DNA from: Calothrix brevissima NIES-22
GTDB taxonomy: Bacteria > Cyanobacteriota > Cyanobacteriia > Cyanobacteriales > Nostocaceae
DNA length: 64,000 nt
Direction: 5' to 3'
Assembly (NCBI RefSeq): GCF_002367995.1
Contig: NZ_AP018207.1
Location: forward strand, 8,409,366 to 8,473,365
The translations under genes were made by a program, and so were the position numbers. The notes beneath the pieces are model-generated. The model did not search any database. It was given only the letters and a program-made list of their open reading frames with translations, and was not told the origin of the DNA. Positions 43,420-52,835 of the stretch are shown in pieces. The first letter of the stretch is position 1; each line of letters starts with the position of its first letter.

Positions 43420-43734
43420 TTAAAAAGAGTAATTAACATTGTAATTTGTCAGTGAAAACGCTGATTTCGATTGCCAGCATAATTGTTATGTTGTACTAGA
43501 ATATTAGACCTAAATACTAATTTTTCATGCCTCAATTTTTCATCAAGAATCCTCAGATTCAACCTGAGATTTTAAGTTTCCATGTCTTGTTGGATTAAAA
43601 AAATAGGATAAACACCTAATTATTCTCAATAAATTTCTCATCGTATTTTTACTGTATTCAGTAGCTGATTGCTGTGTGAAAAATTATCATATCCGCTCTA
43701 ATGTTCTCCTAAATCCATTTTTTACAGATATTTC
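43420..43734. other. Intergenic region upstream of the CRP-family gene
   Basis: I see nothing coding in these 315 AT-rich bases. They probably contain the promoter of the regulator gene. A TTTCATGCATACTGAGG stretch spans the start codon. Confidence 0.5.
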
Positions 43735-44418
43735 ATGCATACTGAGGTTTTTAGTGAACTTTTCCCCTTACTAAGTACAGCCAATCCCCAAACTTTAGAA
43801 TGGCTGTTAAACGTTGCGATTGAACACGAATACCCAGCAGAAAGAGCCGTTTTAATGGAAGATGCTTGGGGAAATGCGGTTTACTTCGTGGTTTCTGGTT
43901 GGGTAAAAGTCCGGCGCACATCCGGAGATAATTCTGTCGCTCTAGCTATTTTAGGTCGCGGTGATTTTTTTGGAGAAATGGCAGTTTTAGATGAATCCCC
44001 CCGTTCAACTGATGTAATTGCTCTTTCGCCTGTAAAATTGCTGAGTGTTTCTCGCGAACGTTTTATTCAAATCTTATTTAAAGACCCGCATTTGCATCAC
44101 CGCATGTTACAACTCATGGTGCGACGAGTCCGACAAATCAACCTCCGCTTGCAAATGCGCTCTTCACCTCCAGCAGTTAAACTAGCCCAAACTTTAGTAA
44201 GTTTAGGTGAAAACTACGGACAAAAATCTGAAAAGGGACGAGAAATTTTTAATATTCCCGTTAAGGATTTAGCAGAAGTCACAGAAATTAGTGTTGACGA
44301 AACCAGCAAAATTATGGACAAGCTGGATGAGAAAGGCTGGATAGAAATTGACGATATTAATAATATTATTTATTTAGTCAATTTTAAACAGTTGATTAAT
44401 TTGGCGGGGAAAGTGTGA
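43735..44418 (+). CDS. CRP/FNR-family transcription regulator
   Basis: The 227 residues have a cyclic-nucleotide-binding beta-roll (about 15-120) with a phosphate-binding cassette FFGEMAVLDESPRSTD, the long dimer helix (RMLQLMVRRVRQINLRLQ) and a C-terminal winged helix-turn-helix (VKDLAEVTEISVDETSKIMDKL). The cassette Glu and Arg-Ser-Thr suggest real cAMP/cGMP binding, as in cyanobacterial SyCRP1-like proteins. Targets are not visible. A repeat array follows its stop. Confidence 0.9.
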   Translation: MHTEVFSELFPLLSTANPQTLEWLLNVAIEHEYPAERAVLMEDAWGNAVYFVVSGWVKVRRTSGDNSVALAILGRGDFFGEMAVLDESPRSTDVIALSPVKLLSVSRERFIQILFKDPHLHHRMLQLMVRRVRQINLRLQMRSSPPAVKLAQTLVSLGENYGQKSEKGREIFNIPVKDLAEVTEISVDETSKIMDKLDEKGWIEIDDINNIIYLVNFKQLINLAGKV

Positions 44419-44563
44419 TAATGGGGCATTGGGCAGGCATTGGGCATTGGGCAGAGACGCGATTAATCGCGTCTGTACAATTGTCTCCCTTGTCTCCCTT
44501 GTCCTCTTATCCCCCTTGTCCCCCTTCCCTTGTCCTCTTATCCCCCTTGTCCCCCTATACCCT
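44418..44563. repeat. Heptamer and nonamer repeats
   Basis: A GGGCATT array (44423-44452) passes through a GAGACGCGATTAATCGCGTCT palindrome (44455-44475) into TTGTCTCCC/TTGTCCCCC nonamers with two longer CTTGTCCTCTTATCCCC repeats (44486-44563). The end of this block codes for the last residues of the protein at 44538-45110. Confidence 0.85.
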
Positions 44564-45110
44564 GTTGCTCCTGCTTGCAAATTCCACCTGTAAGGGTATA
44601 GTTATCTACCTGAACCCAGCTATCTTGACTTAAAGCCCAGAATCCGGTGACGATGTTGTAATCAGATTCACTACCGGTGACGAATCGGAGGGTTAAGGGT
44701 AGATATTGAGGTAATCTGCCAAATTTGATTTCTATAAATGGTTTCTGATTGGCATCTCGCAGTCCAAAGGAACCATCTGTGATATTTTCAGATGTGCGCA
44801 CGTAGGCTTTTAATTCATATTGAGTATTTGGCTGTAATTTAATGCGCTGACTAATACTATTCCAGCCAGTAAAATTGCGCATAGAAATATTATTTTTACC
44901 GGAATTGCTATTTCCTGCTGCTAAATCAACAGTTATGTTACCTTCAGCAACCCAAGGACTGCTGACTGTGGGGCTAGTTTGTTCTTCAAAATCGCCATCT
45001 AATAGAGGACTGGGACAGGCGGCTGTTACTTTAGCAGAGCCAAGATAATGGATAATGCCAATAGTAATAAATAATGCAACTGTGCCGATCGCGAACTGTT
45101 TGCTAGTCAT
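44538..45110 (-). CDS. Secreted protein with a carbohydrate-binding-module-like domain
   Basis: The 190 residues begin with a signal or anchor segment (FAIGTVALFITIGIIHYLG). A beta-sandwich follows (about 35-180) with LLDGDFEEQ, WVAEGNITVDLAAGNS, QRIKLQPNTQYELKAYVRTS and WVQVDNYTLTGG, a pattern seen in CBM4/9-like galactose-binding folds. The last residues (KQEQQGIGGQGG) come from the adjacent nonamer repeat and are probably a read-through tail. It may bind extracellular polysaccharide. Confidence 0.72.
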   Translation of the reverse strand: MTSKQFAIGTVALFITIGIIHYLGSAKVTAACPSPLLDGDFEEQTSPTVSSPWVAEGNITVDLAAGNSNSGKNNISMRNFTGWNSISQRIKLQPNTQYELKAYVRTSENITDGSFGLRDANQKPFIEIKFGRLPQYLPLTLRFVTGSESDYNIVTGFWALSQDSWVQVDNYTLTGGICKQEQQGIGGQGG

Positions 45111-45298
45111 TTACATTGACCTCTTGACTCAGGGGTATTACCCAAGCCAATGAGTATATAATATGTCTCGCAAATCTGGCTGAGGGAAATTACGGAAGGC
45201 TATAATTTGATTTATGAAAGCGATCGCACTAGCTTCACAATCAAAGATAGTTGAAAGTGCGATCGCTAATTAGCAAAATTCTCTACAATTATCCTCGA

Positions 45299-46066
45299 TT
45301 ATCGACCATTAGCGATTTTTCTTTCAATCACCGAAATCCGTTCTTGGGTTGCTGGATGGCTACTCAAAAATGATGGTGCAGAAGATTGACGAACTAATTT
45401 GCGCAAAAATGCAGGCATCGCCTTGGGATTATACCCAGCCCGGCGCATATACTGCAATCCCCGATCATCCGCATTAAATTCTGCTTCGCGGCTATTAGGT
45501 AAGTCTACAGCCAACTGATAAGCTATGGCAGTGACAGCACTTTGATCTAAACCTGCTAGGGAAGCTGCACCTTGCGCCAGTTGTGTTTGTTTTAACTTAT
45601 TAATTAAGTCATTGTTGCAAATATGGGCTATTTCGTGACCCATAACAGATGCTAGTTGGTCTTCATTATCCACCGCATTTAATAACCCAGTATGAACGTA
45701 GACATAGCCACCTGTAGTTGCAAAAGCATTAATACTAGAGTCGCGAACTACATAAAAGCGAAAAGGAATTTGAGAGCAATTACTAGCTTTAGCTAAACGT
45801 TGCCCAACACGATTAACATAAGCGTTGGTTTTAGAATTAGAATCCAGTCGGTAATTTTGTTTTACCTGCTGGTGAATATTTTGTCCGAGTGCGACTGTTT
45901 GCTGTGGGGAAATGTTGGACAGTTGTAATAACTGCACGCCATTAAATATTAGCTGACCCCAAGGAAGTGCACTAGCTGGTTCAAGAGAACTTAAGCCAAT
46001 ACTACAAGCAGTACCTAAACCAAGGATTAAAGAAACACCTTTATGCATTCTCGATTTCATAACCAA
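45299..46066 (-). CDS. M48 family periplasmic metalloprotease
   Basis: The 255 residues start with a signal peptide (GVSLILGLGTACSIGLSSLEPASA). The M48 catalytic region contains HEIAHICNND (zinc-binding HExxH) and the third-ligand segment NSREAEFNADDRGLQYM, then a FLSSHPATQERI motif typical of this subgroup (BepA/YfgC-like without TPRs). It probably degrades misfolded envelope proteins. Confidence 0.92.
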   Translation of the reverse strand: MVMKSRMHKGVSLILGLGTACSIGLSSLEPASALPWGQLIFNGVQLLQLSNISPQQTVALGQNIHQQVKQNYRLDSNSKTNAYVNRVGQRLAKASNCSQIPFRFYVVRDSSINAFATTGGYVYVHTGLLNAVDNEDQLASVMGHEIAHICNNDLINKLKQTQLAQGAASLAGLDQSAVTAIAYQLAVDLPNSREAEFNADDRGLQYMRRAGYNPKAMPAFLRKLVRQSSAPSFLSSHPATQERISVIERKIANGR

Positions 46067-46498
46067 AAATCAACCGGATACGAGTAATAAACAGCAAAAT
46101 TGATTTTTACCTTTGCGGCTAAATTAAGTTTTTTGATAATGAGAAAAACTCAAAATGATACAATTTGATAAAGGTGTATTAATGATAACCAATAAGTATT
46201 AATTGCTCAAACCGAGCATTTATGTAAGTTTAATATATATATTTATTTTAACGAAAAGTGTTGTACATAAAGCCAGCATAAAGGAAGAATTTTACAGGTA
46301 AACTATCCCTGTCAGTATCAGTCTCTAGCATTACTGTGAGAAGTTGTTGGTGGTCAGATCCCCGACTTCTTCAAGAAGTCGGGGATCTAGCAACGTATCA
46401 GCGTTGATCCAAGTATGAGATTATTTTTTTACCAGGTTGAGATCCAAATAGGGAAAGACGACGTATTCCTATTTAGATGATTCAAATATCAATCAATT
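46067..46498. other. Intergenic region with a perfect 33-base palindrome
   Basis: No gene is visible in 432 bases. The palindrome at 46356-46388 is the main feature; the rest is AT-rich and may hold divergent promoters for the M48 gene and the NTF2-like gene. Confidence 0.6.
46356..46388. repeat. 33-base perfect palindrome, copy 1
   Basis: AGATCCCCGACTTCTT and AAGAAGTCGGGGATCT flank a single C. An identical element (central base G) is at 49731-49763. Both are followed by no T-run. It behaves like a dispersed hairpin repeat. Confidence 0.92.
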
Positions 46499-46906
46499 AT
46501 GTCAGTGCAAGTTACTCTTTCTCCAGAAACCATCCAAGCTGTGATTCAGCAATACTTTGCGGCTAGTCGTTCTGATGATAAAGCTGAGGGTATGGTTGTC
46601 TGTTTTGCCGAAGATACTATCAGTTACGATCCTGTAGGTGCGCCAGCATTACAAGGACACAGTCAACTACGGGAATTTTTTCAAGGGGTAGCAGCCTTGT
46701 TTAGCAAGGTGGAACTCTCTGAAGATTTTATTTCTATCAATGGTAATGAAGCGGCTGTTAAATGGACAGGTCGAGGTATCGGTCAAAATGGTCAGGCTGT
46801 GACTTTTGAGGGAATTGATTTATTCGAGTTCAACAGTGAGGGTCAAATTCAATCAATGCGGGCTTATTGGAATCCGGCGGCGATGCTGGCACAATTGCAG
46901 AGTTAA
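46499..46906 (+). CDS. NTF2-like / SnoaL-like domain protein
   Basis: The 135 residues form one cystatin-like NTF2 fold: YFAASRSDDKAEGMVVCFAEDTISYDPVGAPALQG, REFFQGVAALF, and an end FNSEGQIQSMRAYWNP. Such domains act as ketosteroid-isomerase-like enzymes or small-ligand carriers. The alpha/beta-hydrolase gene starts 38 bases downstream, so the two may form an operon. Confidence 0.88.
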   Translation: MSVQVTLSPETIQAVIQQYFAASRSDDKAEGMVVCFAEDTISYDPVGAPALQGHSQLREFFQGVAALFSKVELSEDFISINGNEAAVKWTGRGIGQNGQAVTFEGIDLFEFNSEGQIQSMRAYWNPAAMLAQLQS

Positions 46907-46944
46907 GGCTGATACTTGATTTGACCAAGAAATCAGGCGAAAAT

Positions 46945-48111
46945 ATGCGATCGCGTTTAGGGCTAATTCTCAGTGTACTCGGACTATTTTTAAGTAGCTG
47001 GATTATCATTCCGGCTCCTAACTTTACCTTGCTACCTCTAGCTGTGGGTAGTCCAGAAATCAGCCCTATATTGTTAATTGGCAACTTAATTGCTTTCTTG
47101 CTGTCATTTACCGCTAAAAAACAGATTTTACTCCCTCGGATTGCCATTGGCTTGAGTTTAAGCGGAATTTTACTCAGTAGCCTGCCTTTATTACAGCTAC
47201 CTAGCACAATTCAACAAGCAGATGCGCAAATGCAACCTTTATTGAGCAATTTGCAAATTCCGGCTGATTTACAAGCCAAAATGCGCCGCCATCCCTTTGT
47301 GCTAGCTGATTTATTTACTGGATTAGCAAAACCCAAAGTCCGCCATCATCAACAAAATTTTGCTGCTGCTGATGGAACTCCCCTAAATCTCGAAATTTAT
47401 CAGCCTCTAACTACTGGTAAGCATCCTACAGTTGTCACTATTTATGGTGGCGCATGGCGTAGTGGTGAACCCACACAAAAAGCCACATTCAATCAATATA
47501 TGGCAGCGCAAGGGTATACAGTGGTGGCTATTGACTATCGCCACGCACCCAAATATCGCTACCCCGCACAAATTCAAGATGTGCAAGCTGCATTGAATTT
47601 TATCTTGCAACAGGCGGCTAATTATGAAATAGATTCTAGCCGAATTGCGGTTATGGGCTGGTCTGCGGGAGCGCATTTAGCATTATTAGCCGCATATCAA
47701 CCAGATACTACCCCAATTCGGGCAGTAATTAATTATTATGGCCCGACAAATTTGTTACAAGGCTATAAAGAACCACCATCACCAGACCCTATTAATACCA
47801 AAGCTGTTTTAACAGCCTTTTTAGGTGGTTCTCCTGAGGAAGTGGAAACCCAGTATAAATTAGCATCCCCTATAAATTATGTAAAATCTAACTTACCGCC
47901 AACATTATTAATTTATGGCGATCGCGATCATCTCGTAAAGCCAATTTTCGGTCAGCAACTATACCAGCGTCTGCAAGCTAAAGGTAACACAGCTATTTGG
48001 ATTAACATTCCTTGGGCAGAACATTCCTTTGATAGCGTCTTTCAAGGTATGAGTAATCAAATTGCCCTATATTACACCGAAAGGTTCTTAGCTTGGGCTT
48101 TGGGTGGATGA
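46945..48111 (+). CDS. Alpha/beta-hydrolase (esterase/lipase-like) with membrane N-terminus
   Basis: The start is ATG 46945 (MRSRLGLIL), because the longer frame from 46867 overlaps the NTF2-like gene. The 388 residues have three or four N-terminal membrane helices (about 1-90), then a hydrolase domain with IYGGAWRSGE (oxyanion), GWSAGAH (nucleophile Ser), YGDRDHLV (Asp) and AEHSFD (His). The family is close to carboxylesterase/BD-FAE-type enzymes. It may act on a lipid or ester at the membrane. Confidence 0.88.
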   Translation: MRSRLGLILSVLGLFLSSWIIIPAPNFTLLPLAVGSPEISPILLIGNLIAFLLSFTAKKQILLPRIAIGLSLSGILLSSLPLLQLPSTIQQADAQMQPLLSNLQIPADLQAKMRRHPFVLADLFTGLAKPKVRHHQQNFAAADGTPLNLEIYQPLTTGKHPTVVTIYGGAWRSGEPTQKATFNQYMAAQGYTVVAIDYRHAPKYRYPAQIQDVQAALNFILQQAANYEIDSSRIAVMGWSAGAHLALLAAYQPDTTPIRAVINYYGPTNLLQGYKEPPSPDPINTKAVLTAFLGGSPEEVETQYKLASPINYVKSNLPPTLLIYGDRDHLVKPIFGQQLYQRLQAKGNTAIWINIPWAEHSFDSVFQGMSNQIALYYTERFLAWALGG

Positions 48112-48112
48112 G

Positions 48113-48152
48113 GGAAGGGAGACAAGGGAGACAAGGAGGACAAGGAGGACAA
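48113..48152. repeat. Nonamer repeat (GGAGGACAA)
   Basis: About four units of GGGAGACAA/GGAGGACAA are found just after the hydrolase stop. They are the reverse orientation of the TTGTCCYCC family. ACAACTG heptamers follow at about 48205-48240. Confidence 0.85.
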
Positions 48153-48256
48153 GGAAGCAACTAACAAATTACCATTATACAGACAAGGGTTATCGCGTCT
48201 CTAACAACTGACAACTGACAACTGACAACTAACAACTGACTAATACTGTTGGAAAT

Positions 48257-48303
48257 CAGTGTAAAGCTCGGTATACTTCGCAAGTATACCCCGTTTTACA
48301 CTG
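48257..48303 (+). promoter_or_regulatory. Long hairpin just upstream of the ECF sigma gene
   Basis: CAGTGTAAA (48257-48265) pairs with TTTACACTG (48295-48303), and inside it GGTATACTT pairs with AAGTATACC around CGC. The element ends 12 bases before the sigma-factor ATG, so it would sit at the promoter or cover the ribosome binding site in the mRNA. It could be an operator, an autoregulatory site, or a small mobile palindrome. Confidence 0.6.
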
Positions 48304-48315
48304 AATAATCTCTAG

Positions 48316-48888
48316 ATGGAGAGTTTACCTGCGGCTGATGCTTTACTGTTGACGAAAATTGCCCAAGGCGATCAATCTGCGCTTTCTGCTCTTTACGATC
48401 GCTATGCCAAAATTATTCAGGCGATCGCTTTTAAAAGTCTGCAATCAAGAGAAGAAAGCGAAGAAGTAGTTTTAGATGTATTTGCTCAGGTTTGGCGGAT
48501 TGCAGAACGCTATGATGTGCAAAAAGGCAGAGTTGATACTTGGATATTTACCCTCGCACGCAGTCGCATTCTCGATCGCCTCAGAAAACTACAACGCAGC
48601 AGCCCATCTACGACATTTTCTATGGATGCTATAGAAATTCAACCGCCAGCAGATAATGTAGATTTATTTGAGGAAGCTTGGATTTGTGAACGACGCGATC
48701 GCGTGATGACAGCAATGAATCAGTTACCGCCAGAACAACGCATTGTCATTGAATTAGCCTATTATCAAGGATTTACTCAAAGCCAAATTGCCGCACAGAC
48801 AAATATATCTCTAGGGACAGTGAAAACGAGAATTCGGTTAGGATTAAATAAGTTAAAGTCAATGCTTAATAGTGAGGAAAATTTCTAA
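48316..48888 (+). CDS. ECF sigma factor (ChrR/RpoE-like pair member)
   Basis: The 190 residues contain sigma region 2 (about 20-90: LYDRYAKIIQAIAFKSL, EEVVLDVFAQVWRIAERYD, WIFTLARSRILDRLRK) and region 4 (about 128-182: LPPEQRIVIELAYYQGFTQSQIA, LGTVKTRIRLGLNKLK). It belongs to the extracytoplasmic-function sigma factors paired with ChrR-type anti-sigma factors, one of which is encoded 74 bases downstream. It would direct RNA polymerase to a stress regulon that may include the following genes. Confidence 0.93.
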   Translation: MESLPAADALLLTKIAQGDQSALSALYDRYAKIIQAIAFKSLQSREESEEVVLDVFAQVWRIAERYDVQKGRVDTWIFTLARSRILDRLRKLQRSSPSTTFSMDAIEIQPPADNVDLFEEAWICERRDRVMTAMNQLPPEQRIVIELAYYQGFTQSQIAAQTNISLGTVKTRIRLGLNKLKSMLNSEENF

Positions 48889-48962
48889 TTCATAATTTGT
48901 GATGGGGATTTTTCAAAATTGGTATGGCTGCTTGATAGTAGGAAATAAATTAGAACTTGATA

Positions 48963-49583
48963 ATGCAAATGAAGTCTGAAAACTACTGCTTTTGTGAACT
49001 AGCTCCCCTTTATGCTCTGGATATGTTGAGTGAGTCAGAGAAAGCTTGGGTTGAGCAGCAATTAGCAGAGTTTCCCGAATTAAGCGAAGAATTAGCCGAA
49101 TATCAATTAGCTGTGACTGCAATTCCCTACAGTGCGCCGCAAATCCCAATGGCGGCGGATTTGAAAAATCGTTTATTTGCGCGACTAGAGTTAGATAGTC
49201 CGCCTGCTGTACCTGTCAACAATCCTATTGTACCCCCTGAGTTTTTGGCAGTGCGAGCGCAAGATTTAAATTGGCGATCGCATCGCGTCCCTGGCGCAAC
49301 TGTGGCTATATTACACATCGATGAAATTAAGCGGGAAATTGTCGGTTTACTGCGAGCCGAACCGGGCGTTAATTATCCCATACATCGTCATGCAGCCGTT
49401 GAAGAAATCTATATGCTTTCAGGCGATTTGATAGTTGGCGATCGTGTTTATGGTGCTGGCGATTACATCCGTTCTCAGCCCAGTTCAGTACATGGCCCCT
49501 ATACCAATGGTGGTTGTATGTTCTTCTTTCGCACCTCAATGGATGACGAATATCCTGATGTCGCAGTAATGGCTGAAAATTAA
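48963..49583 (+). CDS. ChrR-like cupin anti-sigma factor
   Basis: ATG 48963 or 48969 is the likely start. The roughly 205 residues have an N-terminal anti-sigma domain (LAPLYALDMLSESEKAWVEQQLAE) and a C-terminal cupin (about 105-200) with HRHAAVEEIYMLSG and SSVHGPYTNGG, the metal-binding His/Glu of ChrR. In Rhodobacter ChrR releases its sigma factor in response to singlet oxygen; a light or oxidative signal is likely here but not proven. The classical N-terminal zinc motif (HxxxCxxC) is not evident. Confidence 0.88.
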   Translation: MQMKSENYCFCELAPLYALDMLSESEKAWVEQQLAEFPELSEELAEYQLAVTAIPYSAPQIPMAADLKNRLFARLELDSPPAVPVNNPIVPPEFLAVRAQDLNWRSHRVPGATVAILHIDEIKREIVGLLRAEPGVNYPIHRHAAVEEIYMLSGDLIVGDRVYGAGDYIRSQPSSVHGPYTNGGCMFFFRTSMDDEYPDVAVMAEN

Positions 49584-50058
49584 GGTGCATTTTCCCCAAT
49601 ATCCTCATGCATGAAAAGGCACGAGAAAATCCGACAATCAAACATAAAAATATCTCTCTCCTAGCCCCTAGCCTCTAGCCCCTAGCCCCTAGTGGTCTGT
49701 CCCATTAATTCTGATAAGTCGCGGATGTTCAGATCCCCGACTTCTTGAAGAAGTCGGGGATCTCGCAGCCTAGCAAAATTAATGAGACAAAGCACTAGCC
49801 CCTAGTCCCTAGCCCTGATAATTTTTTATTCTAGACAGATCCAACAGTAAATATTTGTCGTATACCTCTGTAGTTCAACCAACACAGAGGTTTTTAAATA
49901 TTTGCTTGAGTGTTAGTACTCACACTCAGCAAATAGTCCTTGCCCTTCTTTCTGCTTTGTACCCAATTCTGTAAACAAAAACTGAGCAGTAATTGGTCTG
50001 TTAAGTGAGCATTTCCCACAAGCAATATATCAACATCAAATCAACGGAGTTTAACTTT
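49584..50058. other. Intergenic region with repeats between anti-sigma and DUF4331 genes
   Basis: It holds CTAGCCC/CTAGTCC 7-mers on both sides of the 33-base palindrome (49655-49692 and 49793-49815), then an AT-rich stretch leading to a GGAG ribosome binding site (50045-50048). No gene is seen. An ECF-type promoter for the downstream operon may lie here. Confidence 0.6.
49731..49763. repeat. 33-base perfect palindrome, copy 2
   Basis: It is identical in both arms to the element at 46356-46388 and differs only at the central base (G instead of C). Confidence 0.92.
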
Positions 50059-51324
50059 ATGGTCAGCACAAACATCAAAACTCAAGCAACCACTAAACAA
50101 AAATTTTGGCAACGTTTAGGTCTTGGTAAAATCAAAATCCTTCCCGGTATTGGCTTGTTAGCTTTAAGTTTGACAGTAGGTTTAGCAACCTTAGCACCGA
50201 AATACGTCACAGCTTCCGACCATGACGATGGTGAAGTAGACACCAAAGGTCGTAACCTGAATCTTACCGATTTATACGTCTTCCGCGAACAGGATCAGAA
50301 TCCAGCCGCCCGTAAAGACGACTTGATATTAGTAATGAATACAAATCCGCGATCGCTCGCTCGACAACAGTATTATTTTAGTACTAATGCTCTTTATGAA
50401 TTTAAAATTAGCCGCGTTGCTAATAAAGATGCAACCCCCACCGGTAAAGAAGATGTTACCCTCCGCTTTCAATTTGACGAGCCTAACAACAGAGGCGAAC
50501 AACAATTTAAACTCACATTAGTTACTGATGGTCGTCAAAGAAGCGATACAGGTAGAACTACACCTCTAAGCGTCAACTCTAACGATCCCACCATTAACAA
50601 CTTATCTTTAGGCGATGGTAAAGTTAAAGTCTTTGCTGGATTGCGTGAAGATCCCTTCTTCTTTGATGTCGAACAATTCTTTAGAGTCCGTGCAGGTGCT
50701 TTAGGTATCGGCCCGGCTGTCGGATTCCGACCAGCTAACCAAGCAATTGACTTTGCCAAAGGCTACAACGTTAATTCTATTGTCGTCAGAATACCCCGTG
50801 CTTTATTGGCTGGATATACTAATGCTACTACCTTTGATGTCTGGGAAACCATCTCTATTAAAGACAATCGCAATGGGAAATTCCAACAAGTTGAACGCCT
50901 CGCCAGACCTGCAATTAACGAGGGTTTAATAGTCACCAACGATTTTCTTAACGCATTTAATAGCATTCCGCCCACAGCAGATTTAAGTTCTGCCGCTAAA
51001 CCCGTAGGTGCAGAAGCTAAAAAGACACTCAAAGCCCTCGGTAATAATGACCAACGCGCCAATGCCCTTCTTGGTGCTTTCCTTCCCGATGTCATGCGTA
51101 TAGATACCACCGTCCCTAGCGGTTACGGTAACGCCCTCAATGCTAAAGGTAGCCCCATCGCTGGACGGAAAATCACCGACGATGTCATTGATATTACCCT
51201 CAGCGTTCTTACCAACGGAGCCGTAACTACAGATAACGTCTCCTACGAAGGTACTCCAGGTAACCCATCTCAAGGACACAACCCACTAGAACCGCAATTT
51301 CCCTATCTAGCTTTACCTAATTAA
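50059..51324 (+). CDS. Secreted DUF4331 domain protein
   Basis: ATG 50059 is preferred to GTG 50005 because GGAG lies 10 bases upstream. The 421 residues start with a signal or membrane segment (ILPGIGLLALSLTVGLATLAP), then ASDHDDGEVDTKGRNLNLTDLYVF, the hallmark of DUF4331. A second SDHxDG-like acidic start and repeated strand patterns follow. The family function is unknown; it often accompanies ECF sigma factors and HupE-like proteins. The TPR and HupE-like genes follow on the same strand. Confidence 0.85.
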   Translation: MVSTNIKTQATTKQKFWQRLGLGKIKILPGIGLLALSLTVGLATLAPKYVTASDHDDGEVDTKGRNLNLTDLYVFREQDQNPAARKDDLILVMNTNPRSLARQQYYFSTNALYEFKISRVANKDATPTGKEDVTLRFQFDEPNNRGEQQFKLTLVTDGRQRSDTGRTTPLSVNSNDPTINNLSLGDGKVKVFAGLREDPFFFDVEQFFRVRAGALGIGPAVGFRPANQAIDFAKGYNVNSIVVRIPRALLAGYTNATTFDVWETISIKDNRNGKFQQVERLARPAINEGLIVTNDFLNAFNSIPPTADLSSAAKPVGAEAKKTLKALGNNDQRANALLGAFLPDVMRIDTTVPSGYGNALNAKGSPIAGRKITDDVIDITLSVLTNGAVTTDNVSYEGTPGNPSQGHNPLEPQFPYLALPN

Positions 51325-51446
51325 GATAGTACTCCAACACTCCCCAAACTTAGCCATTACCTCCCTCAATCAACAGCACAGAAGGCGCAAATAAAAACCC
51401 TTTGCGCCCCTCTGCGTTTCCCTTCGCGTACCTCTGCGTTAAAACC

Positions 51447-52835
51447 ATGAACCAAATACAAATTTTTCACTATAAATTCCCTACAAAACTTATCGGACTA
51501 TTAATTGCAGCACCAATAGCAACAACCCTCTTTTTCACCCTCGCACCCCATCAAAGACAACAAACACCTTACCGCTACAACTTCTCACCATCCCTACCAG
51601 GTACAGAAAATCGCCGCGCCACATTGCAAGAAGAAATTACTTTTTACCAAGAAAAAGTCAGACAAAATCCTGATAGTGCTTTGAACTTAACAGCCTTAGC
51701 ACAAACCTACTTAAAAATGGCTAAAGCCACAGGAGAAAGTAACTGGTATTTATTAGCAGAACAAGCAGCCCAACGCTCTTTATCTCACCTACAATTTAAT
51801 AATCAAGGGGCAATTATGGTATTAGCGCGTGTCGCCCAAGCAAGACATGATTTTACCGAAGCAATTCGCCTTTCCCAAGAAGTATTAAAACAGCAATCTA
51901 ATAACGATAATGCCCTCGCTGTTTTGGTAACATCCAACTTAGCAATGGGTAAATTACCACAAGCAAAAATTGCCGCCGATACCCTTGTCAACAAACTTCC
52001 TACCCAAGGTAATTTAACTCTACAAGCCTTAGTATTAGTAGCGCAAGGACAAGATAAAGCCGCACTGGAAACTTTTAAATATGCTTTAGCTGCTGAAGAA
52101 CCGGGAGAACTAGGTACTTCCGCATGGACAAGGGTATTACTCGGTCAATTTTACTACAAATATGGACAGTTAGAATTAGCAGAAAGCTTGTATAAAGAAG
52201 CCTTGCGAATTCTACCCAGGTATCCTCTAGCACTTTTGCATTTAGCAGAACTAGAAACCCGTAAAGGAAATTATCAAATAGCAGAAAATTTTTATGCGCA
52301 AGTGTTACCAAAATCGCAAAAATCAGCCACTATTTTTGACCATGCAGTATTGCGAGGTAAAGCTAAACTTAAACAATTACAAGGTAAAGAAGTAGAAGCA
52401 AATCAACTTTTAAATCAGGCAGAAATTTTACTGCGACAAGAAAATGCAACAGGACATAGCAACGGTTCTTTTGGACATCGACGAGAATTAGCAAGGTTGT
52501 TATTAGAAAAGAATAATCCTCAAGATACGGCTGAAGCTTTATCCCTCATGCAAGCCGAAATTAATATTCGTCGCGATGCGCAAACTTTAGATACTTTAGC
52601 TTGGGCGTTATTGCGTTCTGGAAGATTATCAGCAGCACAAGAAAATATTCAAGCAGCTTTGCAATTAGGTACAAAAGATGCAGGGATTTATTACCGTGCG
52701 GGGATAATTGCTAAAGCCTTGGGGAATCAACAACAGGCTTTAAATTATGAGAAAATTGCGCAAAATATTGACCCTACTTTTAACGAACAAGCGCGGAGAA
52801 TGTCTGGGTTAGGGTTGGAAAATTTGGGGATTTAG
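51447..52835 (+). CDS. TPR repeat protein with N-terminal membrane anchor
   Basis: ATG 51447 (MNQIQIFHYKF) is used; 15 codons upstream are translated from a TCTGCGTT-type repeat. The 462 residues have one membrane helix (LIGLLIAAPIATTLFFTLA) and then about ten TPR units (for example ALNLTALAQTYLKMAKATGE, AIMVLARVAQARHDFTEAIRL, ALLHLAELETRKGNYQIAE, IYYRAGIIAKALGNQQQAL). It probably scaffolds envelope proteins, perhaps its DUF4331 and HupE-like neighbours. Confidence 0.88.
   Translation: MNQIQIFHYKFPTKLIGLLIAAPIATTLFFTLAPHQRQQTPYRYNFSPSLPGTENRRATLQEEITFYQEKVRQNPDSALNLTALAQTYLKMAKATGESNWYLLAEQAAQRSLSHLQFNNQGAIMVLARVAQARHDFTEAIRLSQEVLKQQSNNDNALAVLVTSNLAMGKLPQAKIAADTLVNKLPTQGNLTLQALVLVAQGQDKAALETFKYALAAEEPGELGTSAWTRVLLGQFYYKYGQLELAESLYKEALRILPRYPLALLHLAELETRKGNYQIAENFYAQVLPKSQKSATIFDHAVLRGKAKLKQLQGKEVEANQLLNQAEILLRQENATGHSNGSFGHRRELARLLLEKNNPQDTAEALSLMQAEINIRRDAQTLDTLAWALLRSGRLSAAQENIQAALQLGTKDAGIYYRAGIIAKALGNQQQALNYEKIAQNIDPTFNEQARRMSGLGLENLGI

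Noticed and set aside
46356-46388. Rho-independent terminator
   Set aside because: It is a perfect hairpin but no T-run follows on either strand, and an identical copy exists at 49731.
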